DNA from: Arthrobacter sp. B6
GTDB taxonomy: Bacteria > Actinomycetota > Actinomycetes > Actinomycetales > Micrococcaceae
DNA length: 64,000 nucleotides
Reading direction: 5' to 3'
Assembly (NCBI RefSeq): GCF_001663775.1
Contig: NZ_KV467169.1
Coordinates: 759,206-823,205, forward strand
Part shown: positions 24,906 to 33,785 of the stretch, in pieces
How positions within the stretch are numbered: position 1 is the first letter of the stretch
How the letters are laid out: every line of letters begins with the position of its first letter
The notes under the pieces: generated by a model
Database searches by the model: none
Seen by the model: the letters and a program-made list of their open reading frames with translations, nothing else
What the model was told of the DNA's origin: nothing
Translations under genes and position numbers: made by a program

Positions 24906-26054
24906 TTACGGCGCTGCGGCGAGCCGCGACACCGCCGCGTCGATCCGTTCATCGCTGCCCGTAAGTGCAACGCGCACAAACCCGTTGCCTGCGTCCCCGT
25001 AAAAGACGCCCGGCCCCACCACGATGCCACGGTCCGCAAGGCGGCCCACGGTTTCCCAGGTGCTCTCGCCGGCAGTGGACCACAGGTACAGTCCGGCTTC
25101 GGATTCCTTGATTTCCAGGCCGAACTGTTGCAGGGCCGGCACGAGCCGTTCCCGACGTCCGCGGTACAAGTCCTTCTGGGCCAGGACATGGGTGTCGTCC
25201 CCGAGTGCCACGCGCATGGCTTCCTGGACCGGGTAGGGAACGATCATCCCGGCGTGTTTGCGGCTGTTGACCAGGTTGGCCATGATGTCCGGATCGCCAG
25301 CCACAAAGGCTGCCCGGTAGCCGGCCACATTGGACTGCTTGCTCAGCGAGTACACCGCAAGGAGGCCTTCGTGGGACCCGCCGGCAACGCGTGGATCCAG
25401 GATGCTGGGCACCGGTTCGCCACCGCGCTGGACGTCCCAAGCGCCCCAGCCGAGCTCCGCGTAGCACTCGTCAGATGCGACGACGGCACCCAGTTCCCGG
25501 GCCTGCGCCACGAGCGCCTTCAGCGAATCAGCGGTCCTCACGGCCCCGGTGGGGTTGCCCGGAGAGTTCACCCAGATCAGCCGCACCCTGGAGCGGGTGA
25601 CATCATCGAGTTCGTCAAGGTTGTCCGTGGCAACCGCTGTGGCGCCTGCGAGCGTGGCACCGATGTCGTAGGTGGGATAGGCCACCTTGGGACGGACGAC
25701 GACGTCGCCCGGCTGGAGTCCGAGCAACAGCGGCAGCCACGCCACGAGTTCCTTGGAACCCACAGTGGGCATAATGTTCTTGGGATCCAGGCCCGGAACG
25801 CCTCGGCGGCGGTCAAACCATGCCGCGACGGCTTCCCGCAGCGGGAGGGTGCCATGCACGGTCGGGTACCCGGCAGCGTCTGCAGCGGCCTTGAGCGCCT
25901 CCTGGATCAGCCTGGGCGTCGGGTCAACGGGAGTTCCGATGGAGAGGTTGACCGCCCCGCCGGGGTGCTCAGAAGCTCTGGCCAGGTACGGCGCCATGGC
26001 CTCCCACGGGTAGTCGGGAAGGCTCAGGCCAAAACTGTTCACCGCTGCTGTCAC
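24906..26054 (-). CDS. dapC: Succinyldiaminopimelate (SDAP) aminotransferase
   Basis: 382 residues, GTG start with GGAGG upstream. PLP-dependent class I/II aminotransferase: VNLSIGTPVDPTP at the N-terminus, the conserved NSPGNPTGA, and the Schiff-base lysine in YSLSKQSNVAGYRAAF. It makes N-succinyl-L,L-DAP from the keto acid with glutamate as donor, linking DapD and DapE. It is 13 bases after fdxA; the fdxA-dapC pair is widespread in actinobacteria. Actinobacterial DapC is distinct from the E. coli ArgD enzyme. Confidence 0.92.
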   Translation of the reverse strand: MTAAVNSFGLSLPDYPWEAMAPYLARASEHPGGAVNLSIGTPVDPTPRLIQEALKAAADAAGYPTVHGTLPLREAVAAWFDRRRGVPGLDPKNIMPTVGSKELVAWLPLLLGLQPGDVVVRPKVAYPTYDIGATLAGATAVATDNLDELDDVTRSRVRLIWVNSPGNPTGAVRTADSLKALVAQARELGAVVASDECYAELGWGAWDVQRGGEPVPSILDPRVAGGSHEGLLAVYSLSKQSNVAGYRAAFVAGDPDIMANLVNSRKHAGMIVPYPVQEAMRVALGDDTHVLAQKDLYRGRRERLVPALQQFGLEIKESEAGLYLWSTAGESTWETVGRLADRGIVVGPGVFYGDAGNGFVRVALTGSDERIDAAVSRLAAAP

Positions 26055-26067
26055 CGGGGCCTCCGGT

Positions 26068-26394
26068 TCAGTGGTCTTGGTTCTGCGGCGGCAGGGCGGC
26101 GATCATCGGGTGGTCCTTGCCCGTGTTGCCGATCTTTGCGGCACCACCGGGCGAGCCGAGGTCGTCGAAGAACTCCACGTTGGCCTTGTAGTAGTCTGCC
26201 CATTCATCGGGGGTGTCATCCTCGTAATAGATGGCCTCCACCGGGCATACCGGTTCGCAGGCACCACAGTCGACGCACTCATCCGGATGGATGTACAGCG
26301 AACGCTCGCCCTCATAGATGCAGTCGACCGGGCACTCCTCAATGCATGCCTTGTCCTTGACATCTACACACGGCTGCGCGATTACGTACGTCAC
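26068..26394 (-). CDS. fdxA: 7Fe ferredoxin
   Basis: 108 residues. Cysteines at 9, 17, 21 and 25 (PCVDVKDKACIEECPVDC) and the cluster C-x2-C-x2-C-x3-CP (CVDCGACEPVCP) are the ligand set of [3Fe-4S][4Fe-4S] ferredoxins. It carries electrons in the cytoplasm. The start GTG has GGAGAGG and AAGGG upstream. First gene of the fdxA-dapC pair. Confidence 0.95.
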   Translation of the reverse strand: MTYVIAQPCVDVKDKACIEECPVDCIYEGERSLYIHPDECVDCGACEPVCPVEAIYYEDDTPDEWADYYKANVEFFDDLGSPGGAAKIGNTGKDHPMIAALPPQNQDH

Positions 26395-26516
26395 GTCCCT
26401 TGCCTCTCCACGTTGTTTCCGGCGACCGCCGGCAGTTGCATCCGGCGCTGGGTCCGGACTGTTGACTTCTGAGCCTATTATCTCCCAGCGCGTTCCTGCG
26501 AACCTAGCCAGCCACC

Positions 26517-26522
26517 TAGTAT
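26517..26522 (+). promoter_or_regulatory. -10 box (TAGTAT) for leaderless small gene
   Basis: TAGTAT, six bases, GTG at 26529. Supports the start of the small gene. Confidence 0.55.
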
Positions 26523-26528
26523 GAACTG

Positions 26529-26777
26529 GTGAGACCCGCCCAGCCTACGCCCCGAGAGTTTCTGGCTGCCGCCGCACCCGGGACAAGGGTGGTGGTCCGC
26601 TACCGGATCGACGGCGGGGGCCTCACGGACGCACTGGGTTACCTCGTGGGCACTGACGACGACGGCTGCACCGTGAGGACGCGGCAGGCCGACGTCGTGA
26701 TCCCCCTGGAGCTCGTTGTGGCTGCCAAGGAAGTGCCCCCGGCCCCGCGGCCCCGCCCAGCGCGCGGCCGGGACTGA
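26529..26777 (+). CDS. Small conserved-looking protein, SH3-like fold likely
   Basis: 82 residues, GTG start. The core (GTRVVVRYRIDGGGLTDALG, then YLVGTDDDGCTVRTRQADVV and IPLELVVAAKEVPP) is beta-rich and resembles, from memory, the N-terminal SH3-like domain in front of the GNAT domain of some actinobacterial acetyltransferases. Here the gene ends after that domain, in a Pro/Arg tail; no acetyltransferase follows. Function unknown. Divergent from fdxA and convergent with typA, with its own terminator. Confidence 0.7.
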   Translation: MRPAQPTPREFLAAAAPGTRVVVRYRIDGGGLTDALGYLVGTDDDGCTVRTRQADVVIPLELVVAAKEVPPAPRPRPARGRD

Positions 26778-26804
26778 AACCTCTCCAAACACCGGAAAAC
26801 GAAA

Positions 26805-26846
26805 CTGCCGGCACGACGGCGGGGATCCCGCCTGCCGTACCGGCAG
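26805..26846 (+). terminator. Nested hairpin after the small gene
   Basis: Outer arms CTGCCGG and CCGGCAG enclose an inner GGCGGG-GAT-CCCGCC palindrome. A T-rich run follows soon after on the plus strand. Confidence 0.6.
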
Positions 26847-26853
26847 CTTCTTG

Positions 26854-26916
26854 GAGTTTTTGTCCAGATCTAGCGGGTTGAACCGCCATAAAGTCCCTTT
26901 ATCTGGACAAAAACTC
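26854..26916. terminator. Long inverted repeat at the typA end
   Basis: Perfect 16-base arms (26854-26869 and 26901-26916) around a 31-base centre with its own GCGG/CCGC stem. It ends two bases before the typA stop codon; on the minus strand the distal arm contains a T5 run. Confidence 0.7.
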
Positions 26917-26917
26917 T

Positions 26918-28846
26918 CTAGACCTTCGCGCGGGCGCGGTTGGCCTTGGCGCGCTCGTTAGTGTCCAGGATGACCTTGCGGATGCGGATGGACTCCGGGG
27001 TCACCTCGACGCACTCATCCTCGCGGGCGAATTCAAGGGACTCTTCGAGGGTGAGGTCGCGCGGCGGCGTCAGGTTCTCGAAGGTGTCGGAGGAAGCTGC
27101 ACGCATGTTGGTGAGCTTCTTCTCCTTGGTGATGTTCACGTCCATGTCATCTGCGCGGGAGTTTTCGCCGACGATCATGCCTTCGTAAACCTCCGAGGTG
27201 GGCTTCACGAAGAAGGAACCGCGCTCCTGCAGGTTGATCATGGCGAACGGCGTCACAACACCCGCGCGGTCCGCGATCATGGAACCGTTGGTGCGGTACT
27301 CGATCGGACCGGCCCAGGGCTCGTAACCCTCGGAGATGGAGGCTGCAATGCCGGCGCCGCGGGTGTCCGTGAGGAACTTGGTGCGGAAGCCGATCAGGCC
27401 ACGGGCGGGGACGATGAACTCCATGCGGCACCAGCCGGTACCGTGGTTGGCCATGTTGGTCATACGGCCCTTGCGGGCGGCCATCAGCTGCGTGACGGCA
27501 CCGAGGTATTCTTCGGGCACGTCGATGGTCATGTGCTCCATCGGCTCGTGGATCTTGCCGTCGATGGTCCTGGTAACAACCTGCGGCTTGCCCACAGTCA
27601 GTTCGAAGCCTTCACGGCGCATCTGCTCCACGAGGATGGCCAGCGCCAGCTCGCCACGGCCCTGGACTTCCCAGGCGTCGGGACGCTCGGTGGGCAGAAC
27701 CTTGATGGAGACGTTACCGATCAGTTCCTTGTCCAGGCGGTCCTTCACCTGGCGGGCGGTGACCTTGGCGCCCTTGACCTTGCCGGCCAGCGGCGAGGTG
27801 TTGATACCGATGGTCATGGAGATCGCGGGATCGTCCACGGTGATCAGCGGCAGCGGCTGCGGGTTCTCGGCATCGGTCAGGGTCTCACCGATCGTGATCT
27901 CCTCGATGCCGGCGACGGCGACAATTTCGCCCGGTCCGGCGGACTCGGCCGGGACGCGGTCCAGCGCCTTGGTGGCCAGGAGCTCGGTGATCTTGACGTT
28001 CTTGAGTTCGCCGTTGGCACGTGCCCAGGCGACCGTCTGGCCCTTGCGCAGGGTGCCGTTGTAGATGCGCAGCAGCGCGAGGCGGCCCAGGAACGGGGAG
28101 GCATCCAGGTTGGTGACGTGGGCCTGGAGGACGCCGTTCGGGTTGTAGGTCGGGGCGGGAATGTGCTCGACGATGGTCTGGAACAGCGGTTCCAGGTCTT
28201 CGTTCTCAGGAGCGGTTCCGTCAGCCGGCTGCTCGAGGGAGGCACGGCCCACCTTGGCGGCTGCGTAGACAACGGGAACGTTGAGGATCTTGTCCAGGTC
28301 CAGGTCCGGCACTTCGTCGGCGAGGTCTGAGGCGAGTCCCAGGAGCAGGTCCATGGACTCGTGGACGACTTCCTCGATGCGGGCATCGGGACGGTCGGTC
28401 TTATTGACCAGCAGGATGACGGGCAGGTGCGCGGCCAGGGCCTTGCGCAGCACGAACCGGGTCTGGGGCAGCGGGCCCTCGGACGCGTCAACGAGCAGAA
28501 CGACACCGTCCACCATGGACAGTCCGCGCTCCACCTCGCCACCGAAGTCGGCGTGGCCCGGGGTGTCAATCACATTGATGGTGATGGTCTCGCCCTTGGA
28601 GGAAGGTCCGTTGTAGGCCACCGTGGTGTTCTTGGCCAGGATGGTGATGCCTTTTTCGCGCTCCAGGTCACCTGAGTCCATCACGCGGTCTTCGAGGTGG
28701 TTGTGCTCGGCAAAGGAGTTGGTCTGCTTGAGCATGGCATCGACCAGGGTGGTCTTGCCGTGGTCAACGTGGGCCACGATCGCGACGTTGCGCAGGTCAC
28801 TGCGCGATGCAGTGGCTACGGCGGTGTTGGTGGTGGTTTCAGACAT
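26918..28846 (-). CDS. typA: Ribosome-associated GTPase TypA/BipA
   Basis: 642 residues. Translational GTPase: G1 AHVDHGKTT, G2-G3 region EKGITILAKNT and DTPGHADFGGEVERGL, G4 NKTDRPDA. Domain II, an EF-G-like domain III and the TypA-specific C-terminal domain (LEFAREDECVEVTPESIRIRK) follow. It binds the ribosome like EF-G and helps 50S assembly and growth under cold or other stress. The start codon has only a weak ribosome site. Monocistronic. Confidence 0.95.
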   Translation of the reverse strand: MSETTTNTAVATASRSDLRNVAIVAHVDHGKTTLVDAMLKQTNSFAEHNHLEDRVMDSGDLEREKGITILAKNTTVAYNGPSSKGETITINVIDTPGHADFGGEVERGLSMVDGVVLLVDASEGPLPQTRFVLRKALAAHLPVILLVNKTDRPDARIEEVVHESMDLLLGLASDLADEVPDLDLDKILNVPVVYAAAKVGRASLEQPADGTAPENEDLEPLFQTIVEHIPAPTYNPNGVLQAHVTNLDASPFLGRLALLRIYNGTLRKGQTVAWARANGELKNVKITELLATKALDRVPAESAGPGEIVAVAGIEEITIGETLTDAENPQPLPLITVDDPAISMTIGINTSPLAGKVKGAKVTARQVKDRLDKELIGNVSIKVLPTERPDAWEVQGRGELALAILVEQMRREGFELTVGKPQVVTRTIDGKIHEPMEHMTIDVPEEYLGAVTQLMAARKGRMTNMANHGTGWCRMEFIVPARGLIGFRTKFLTDTRGAGIAASISEGYEPWAGPIEYRTNGSMIADRAGVVTPFAMINLQERGSFFVKPTSEVYEGMIVGENSRADDMDVNITKEKKLTNMRAASSDTFENLTPPRDLTLEESLEFAREDECVEVTPESIRIRKVILDTNERAKANRARAKV

Positions 28847-29115
28847 GCGTAATGGCTCGATTCAGTGGGTCAGCTGTAAGGTATCGCAACATTTCCAACT
28901 GGAACGCACGACGGATTCGTCCCTTCACACAGGGCACCTTCCCCTATTCTAGCCGCTGAGCCATTTATTGGCCTAAAAACCCAAAGATTGATGCAGGCAG
29001 GGGCCGCCAGGAACTTCCCGCGGACACAAATATCTGGTGACTAAAGTCACTGGATTTTATTGACTTGATGGCACATTATTGCTGTGACACTACAAGCATG
29101 TCCGGAGAACCACTG

Positions 29116-29967
29116 ATGCGAAAAGCCTCGGCCCTCTCCCGCTTCGTCGCATCCGGGGTCGCCGCAGGCGTCCTCCTGTGCGGTTGCGGGCAGCCGCCCC
29201 CTTCGTCGGCAACTACGCCCACAGTGCAGGCAACCGCATCCAAACGGTATGTGGCCCGCGGCGATGCTCCGCCGCAACTGGTTGCCGGCACCGTTTACCG
29301 GAATCCGGCCAGTGGAAGGGATGAAGTGGTGATCCCCGACATCAGCCGGACAGCGCTGCTGATCGGCGATTCCCAGTCCGAACCCGTGATTGGTTGGCCC
29401 CGGCTTGGGCTGGCAGCGGTCGGATATAAGGTTCACTTCTGTGGGCTGGGCGGTACCGGCTTTGTCGCCTCGAACGGCGCGACAGGGAACTACATTGACG
29501 CCCTGCAGCGCGGCGACTGGAAGCTGCCGTACGGGACTCCGCCTCTGATCGTCATCCAGGGCGGCGGCAACGACGCCGGCAAGGGCGCCACGGACACCCA
29601 GATCGTGGCCAACGCGGACCGCCTTATCGCGGCCCTCAACAAGCGGTATCCGGGGGTCCGGAAGATCCTGATCGGCACGCTCGGGCGCGGCGTCGACTAC
29701 GGCGGAGGCCGCCGCAGCGAGGTGGACGCCCTCCTGGGCACCGTGGCGGCCAGGCACGGCATGCCGTTCGTGGGGGTTGGCGACTGGCTGACCAGGTACG
29801 GCCTCACCCAGAACCTGATGGACGCCGTCCACATGAACGCCTCCGGCCACCGCTCACTGGGCACAGTTCTCGAAGGCCGGCTGCGCGAACTCGGCATCAC
29901 GGCACCCCCCGATGAGGGGGCCGCTACCCTGGCAGTCGCCAAACAGATTGTGTCCGTTCCCGAATAG
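29116..29967 (+). CDS. SGNH/GDSL-hydrolase lipoprotein
   Basis: 283 residues from the ATG at 29116, which has GGAG 8 bases upstream and starts a signal peptide (MRKASALSRFVASG...VLLCGC). The lipobox LCGC makes Cys24 the likely lipid-anchored residue. Block I is LIGDSQSEP (nucleophile Ser), block III IQGGGNDAG, and the C-terminal block V DAVHMNASGH supplies Asp and His. It is probably an extracytoplasmic esterase acting on cell-wall or sugar acyl groups. Earlier in-frame starts at 29065 and 29098 lack a ribosome site. No linked genes; terminator shared with the peptide transporter. Confidence 0.85.
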   Translation: MRKASALSRFVASGVAAGVLLCGCGQPPPSSATTPTVQATASKRYVARGDAPPQLVAGTVYRNPASGRDEVVIPDISRTALLIGDSQSEPVIGWPRLGLAAVGYKVHFCGLGGTGFVASNGATGNYIDALQRGDWKLPYGTPPLIVIQGGGNDAGKGATDTQIVANADRLIAALNKRYPGVRKILIGTLGRGVDYGGGRRSEVDALLGTVAARHGMPFVGVGDWLTRYGLTQNLMDAVHMNASGHRSLGTVLEGRLRELGITAPPDEGAATLAVAKQIVSVPE

Positions 29968-29976
29968 TCCTTAGCC

Positions 29977-30016
29977 CTGATGGAGCCGGCGCCCAACCGG
30001 GCACCGGCTCCATCAG
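29977..30016. terminator. Bidirectional terminator between SGNH gene and peptide transporter
   Basis: 18-base arms (29977-29994 and 29999-30016) with one G-U-type mismatch and a 4-base loop. Confidence 0.8.
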
Positions 30017-30054
30017 CTTCCTACGGCCGGGCTGCCGTCATGGGGCAACCGACA

Positions 30055-31770
30055 TCAGGCCACCTCGGGCGGAAGCATCAGCTTGGCTCCGGGGATGGCG
30101 TTGAGCAGTGCCTTGGTGTAGTCCTGCTGTGGGGAATCGAAGACTTCGTCCGTGGAACCAGTCTCCACCAGCTTGCCCTTTTCCATAACGCAGACGTGGT
30201 CAGCGATCTGCCGCACTACGGCCAGGTCATGGGTAATAAAGAGGTACGTGAGGCCCAGGTTGGACTGCAGGTCGGCCAGCAGGTTCAGTACCTGCGCCTG
30301 GACCAGAACGTCCAGCGCGGACACGGCTTCATCGCAGATGATGACTTCGGGGTCCAAGGCTAGTGCCCGCGCAATAGCTACCCGCTGGCGCTGGCCGCCC
30401 GAGAGTTCGTTGGGATACCGCTGCATGGTGGACTGCGGCAGTGCCACCTGGTCCAGCAGTTCGCGGACCTTCTTCTCCCGGCTCACCTTGTTGCCCACCT
30501 TATGGGTCCGGAGCGGCTCCTCAATGGTCCGGTAAATGTTGTACATCGGATCCAAGGAACCGTAGGGATCCTGGAAGATCGGCTGTACCCGGCGACGGAA
30601 AGCAAAGATCTGCTTGCTGTTGAGGGTAGACGTATCCACGCCGTCGAAGATGATCTTTCCGGAGGTGGGCGGCAGCAGGTTCAGGACCATCTGCGCAACT
30701 GTGGACTTACCGGAGCCAGACTCTCCCACGATTGCCGTGGTGGTTCCGCGCTTGACACTGAAGGAGACGTTGTCCACCGCGGTGAAATCCGTGGACCGCC
30801 CCAAACCGGACCTGAGCTTGAAGACCTTGGTCAGATCTTGGATCTGGAGGACATTCTCCGTCATACTCGGCTCGACAAGCGCCTCGGTCGGTGCCAGGAG
30901 CTCATCGCTTTTGAGGCCGAGATCCTTGGCGACCTGGATACGCCGGGATGCCAGCGACGGCGCCGAGGCCACCAGCCGCTGGGTATACGGATGCTGTGGG
31001 TTTTCGAGCAGTTCAAGGGACGGGCCTGCTTCCACCACCTGTCCGCGATACATCACCACCACCTTGTCCGCCCGTTCCGCAGCAAGGCCGAGGTCGTGGG
31101 TGATCAGGAGGACTGCAGTCCCCAGCTCGGAAGTCATACCCTCCAGGTGGTCCAGGATCTGCCGCTGGACCGTCACGTCCAGCGCCGACGTAGGCTCGTC
31201 GGCGATCAGCAGCCTGGGCTGGCAGGACAGGCCGATGGCGATCAGGGCACGCTGGCGCATGCCACCAGAGAACTCGTGCGGGTACTGCTTGGCACGGCGG
31301 TGCGCGTCCGGCAGTCCGGCTTCGGCAAGGACTTTGGCGATATCTTCCGGCGCACTGGGGCGTCCGTTTGCCCGCAGCGTTTCCTTAACCTGGTACCCGA
31401 TCTTCCACACGGGGTTCAGGTTGGACATTGGGTCTTGCGGGACCATGCCGATGGTGTTTCCCCGCAGCTCGATCATCCTTTTTTCGGAGGCGTGTGAGAT
31501 GTCCTCGCCGTCAAGGAGGATCTGCCCGCCGGATATCCAGCCGTTGCCGGGAAGTAGGCCAATCGCAGCGAGGGCGGTGGTGGACTTGCCGGAGCCCGAC
31601 TCGCCCACGATGGCAACAGTTTCTCCCGGCATGATGGTCAGGTGGGAATTGCGGACGGCCTGGACCTCACCTCCGCTGGTCTTGAACGTTATGGCGAGGT
31701 CTCTGATCTCCAGCAGGGGCCGCTCCGCCGGCATTCCAACCTCATTGAAACTAACATCTAAAGCGCTCAC
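30055..31770 (-). CDS. Peptide ABC transporter, fused double ATPase (DppD-DppF)
   Basis: 571 residues from the GTG at 31770, chosen because AAGGAGG lies exactly 5 bases upstream; an ATG at 31785 overlapping the permease stop (ATGA) is the alternative. Two complete ABC domains are joined: GESGSGKSTTALA, FSGGMRQRALIA and LLIADEPTSALD in the first; GESGSGKSTVAQM, LSGGQRQRVAIA and VIICDEAVSALD in the second. In the second Walker B region the usual DEP is DEA. It powers the DppB/DppC channel. Last gene of the operon. Confidence 0.92.
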   Translation of the reverse strand: MSALDVSFNEVGMPAERPLLEIRDLAITFKTSGGEVQAVRNSHLTIMPGETVAIVGESGSGKSTTALAAIGLLPGNGWISGGQILLDGEDISHASEKRMIELRGNTIGMVPQDPMSNLNPVWKIGYQVKETLRANGRPSAPEDIAKVLAEAGLPDAHRRAKQYPHEFSGGMRQRALIAIGLSCQPRLLIADEPTSALDVTVQRQILDHLEGMTSELGTAVLLITHDLGLAAERADKVVVMYRGQVVEAGPSLELLENPQHPYTQRLVASAPSLASRRIQVAKDLGLKSDELLAPTEALVEPSMTENVLQIQDLTKVFKLRSGLGRSTDFTAVDNVSFSVKRGTTTAIVGESGSGKSTVAQMVLNLLPPTSGKIIFDGVDTSTLNSKQIFAFRRRVQPIFQDPYGSLDPMYNIYRTIEEPLRTHKVGNKVSREKKVRELLDQVALPQSTMQRYPNELSGGQRQRVAIARALALDPEVIICDEAVSALDVLVQAQVLNLLADLQSNLGLTYLFITHDLAVVRQIADHVCVMEKGKLVETGSTDEVFDSPQQDYTKALLNAIPGAKLMLPPEVA

Positions 31771-31781
31771 GTGTGCCTCCT

Positions 31782-32732
31782 TCATCGCTGGCGACTCTTC
31801 GGGTCAAGGGCATCTCGCAAGGCATCGCCAAGCATGATGAAGCTCAGGACCGTGAGCGTCAGGGCCGCCGCCGGGTAGAACAGAACCGACGGGTTGGTGC
31901 GTATTTGTTGTTGGGCCGCAGCGATGTCGTTACCCCAGGACATGATGCTGCCCGGCAGACCAATGCCGAGGAACGACAGTGTCGCTTCGAGCACAATGAA
32001 GACACCCAGCTCCATAGTGGCCAAGACAATGATCGGGGCCAAAGCATTGGGGAGCACATGGCGGATGAGCGTCTGAATGTTTGATACGCCCAACGACCGG
32101 GCGGCCGTAATGAAGTCAGCACCCCGCACTTCGATAACTGCAGCCCGGGTGATGCGAGCCATCGACGGCCACCCGAGTAAGAGAATGACGATAATGACGG
32201 TCCAGACACTCTTGTTGTCCCGGAAGAATGGCAGCTGCGTGACCACCAGGGCACCAAGAACGATCGGCAAGGCGAAGAAGATATCACCCAGTCGCGCAAT
32301 GATCACATCAACCCACCCGCCAAAGAAGCCTGCCAGTGCGCCCAAAGTCACTCCGATGATCAGAACGCAGATGACTGAAAAGACACCGACCATCACCGAC
32401 GCGCGCGTGCCGTAAATCACACGCGCATAAACGTCGCAGCCTTGGAACGTGAACCCCAGCGGGTGGCCGGCACGCGGTCCACCTTGAGAGTCAGCCAACT
32501 GACAGTTATTGTCAGGCGCCGTCTGCGTAAACAGGCCGGGGAACAACGCGACAATCACAATCAGCGTGATCAGGAGTGCCGCCACAATAAACAACGGACG
32601 TTTCCGCAATTGCCGCCACGCGTCTTGCCAAAGGCTCAGCGGAGCCTGGTCCTCTTTGAGCGCGTCCGTTGCCAGCAGAGGGGTGTCCTCCAACGGCGCC
32701 ACGTAGTGCTCCATTTGACGGTTACTTTTCAT
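31782..32732 (-). CDS. Peptide ABC transporter permease (DppC type)
   Basis: 316 residues from the ATG at 32732 (MKSNRQMEHY), with AAGG 7 bases upstream, overlapping the end of the DppB gene by 11 bases. About six helices. The N-terminal OppC-N segment is followed by a periplasmic loop, and the inner-membrane EAA-like loop reads TAARSLGVSNIQTLIRHVLPNALAPIIV. Forms the channel with DppB. Confidence 0.92.
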   Translation of the reverse strand: MKSNRQMEHYVAPLEDTPLLATDALKEDQAPLSLWQDAWRQLRKRPLFIVAALLITLIVIVALFPGLFTQTAPDNNCQLADSQGGPRAGHPLGFTFQGCDVYARVIYGTRASVMVGVFSVICVLIIGVTLGALAGFFGGWVDVIIARLGDIFFALPIVLGALVVTQLPFFRDNKSVWTVIIVILLLGWPSMARITRAAVIEVRGADFITAARSLGVSNIQTLIRHVLPNALAPIIVLATMELGVFIVLEATLSFLGIGLPGSIMSWGNDIAAAQQQIRTNPSVLFYPAAALTLTVLSFIMLGDALRDALDPKSRQR

Positions 32733-33651
32733 AACGAATCCTTGGGTCAAGCCAGGCGTAGAGCAAATCGACCAACAGGTTGGCGATGACAAAAACGAGT
32801 ACCAATACACTCACGATGGCAACGATGGTGGGTCCCTCGCTTCGAAGAATCGACTGGTAGAGCTTTTGGCCCACACCGGGGACGTTGAAGATACCTTCGG
32901 TCACGATGGCACCTCCCATCAGACCGCCGAGGCTCGCCCCCAAATAGGTCACGACGGGGATCAACGAGTTGCGCAGGATATGCGTGACCACTACGCGAGG
33001 CCGGGACAAACCCTTGGCTGTGGCAGTACGGACGTAATCCGCATTCATGTTTTCAATGACGGAAGCCCGCGTGAGGCGCAAGACGTAGGCAAATGACCCG
33101 AGCGCCAGGGACGTGGCAGGTAGCACGAGGGTGCTCCATTCCGCATCCGACCCGACAGTCGGCTTGGCCCAGCCCAGCTGCACACCGACGACGAGCTGAA
33201 GAACGAAGCCAAACACAAACACGGGAACAGCGATGACTACCAGCGAGGCCAGGAGGACGGTGGAGTCAAAGAGCTTGCCCTTGCGGAGCCCGGCGACCAA
33301 ACCAAAGGCGATTCCGAAAACTGCCTGAATGGCCAGGGCCTCGACGGCAAGCATGGCCGTAACAGGGAAAACGCGTGCGAGGCTGGCAGAAATAGGCTGT
33401 CCCGTGAAATCCACACCCAGATTGAGCGTGAAGATGTTTTTCAGGAACAGCCCATACTGCACAAAAAACGGCTGGTCGAGGTTGTACTGCTGGCGGATGG
33501 CCACAATCACAGCCTCGCTTGGGGGGCGCTCTCCAAAGAGAGCCCGCACGGGGTCCCCGGGAAGGGCGAACACCATGAAGTAGACGAGCAGGGTGGTCCC
33601 CAGAAAAACGGGGATGACCTGCAGCAGGCGGCGGAGTATGTACTGGATCAC
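32722..33651 (-). CDS. Peptide ABC transporter permease (DppB type)
   Basis: 309 residues, GTG start with GGAGG 7 bases upstream. MIQYILRRLLQVIPVFLG is the typical DppB/OppB first helix, and the conserved loop is TATAKGLSRPRVVVTHILRN. It starts 134 bases after the binding-protein gene, with a hairpin in between, and overlaps DppC. Confidence 0.93.
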   Translation of the reverse strand: MIQYILRRLLQVIPVFLGTTLLVYFMVFALPGDPVRALFGERPPSEAVIVAIRQQYNLDQPFFVQYGLFLKNIFTLNLGVDFTGQPISASLARVFPVTAMLAVEALAIQAVFGIAFGLVAGLRKGKLFDSTVLLASLVVIAVPVFVFGFVLQLVVGVQLGWAKPTVGSDAEWSTLVLPATSLALGSFAYVLRLTRASVIENMNADYVRTATAKGLSRPRVVVTHILRNSLIPVVTYLGASLGGLMGGAIVTEGIFNVPGVGQKLYQSILRSEGPTIVAIVSVLVLVFVIANLLVDLLYAWLDPRIRYEK

Positions 33652-33723
33652 AGCAGTACCTCCGCGGCGGATGGGTGATGTAACGGAATCATTCGGTACA
33701 GCTTCCTGCCGGTGTCAACGCCA

Positions 33724-33753
33724 TGGGGGCCCAGCTCAATGGCCGGACCCCCA
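33724..33753 (-). terminator. Intercistronic hairpin between peptide-binding protein and permease genes
   Basis: TGGGGGCCC (33724-33732) and GGACCCCCA (33745-33753) pair with one G-U-type position. Same layout as the gluB-gluC hairpin. Confidence 0.55.
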
Positions 33754-33785
33754 CTGGCTTTTTGAGTAGGACGGGTTCAGAGGAC

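Noticed and set aside
24903..26360. Long open frame on the plus strand opposite dapC and fdxA
   Set aside because: It mirrors the high-GC third-position bias of the genes on the other strand, has no ribosome site and reads as low-complexity Arg/His/Gly-rich sequence. The same holds for frames opposite typA, gltA, dppA and others.
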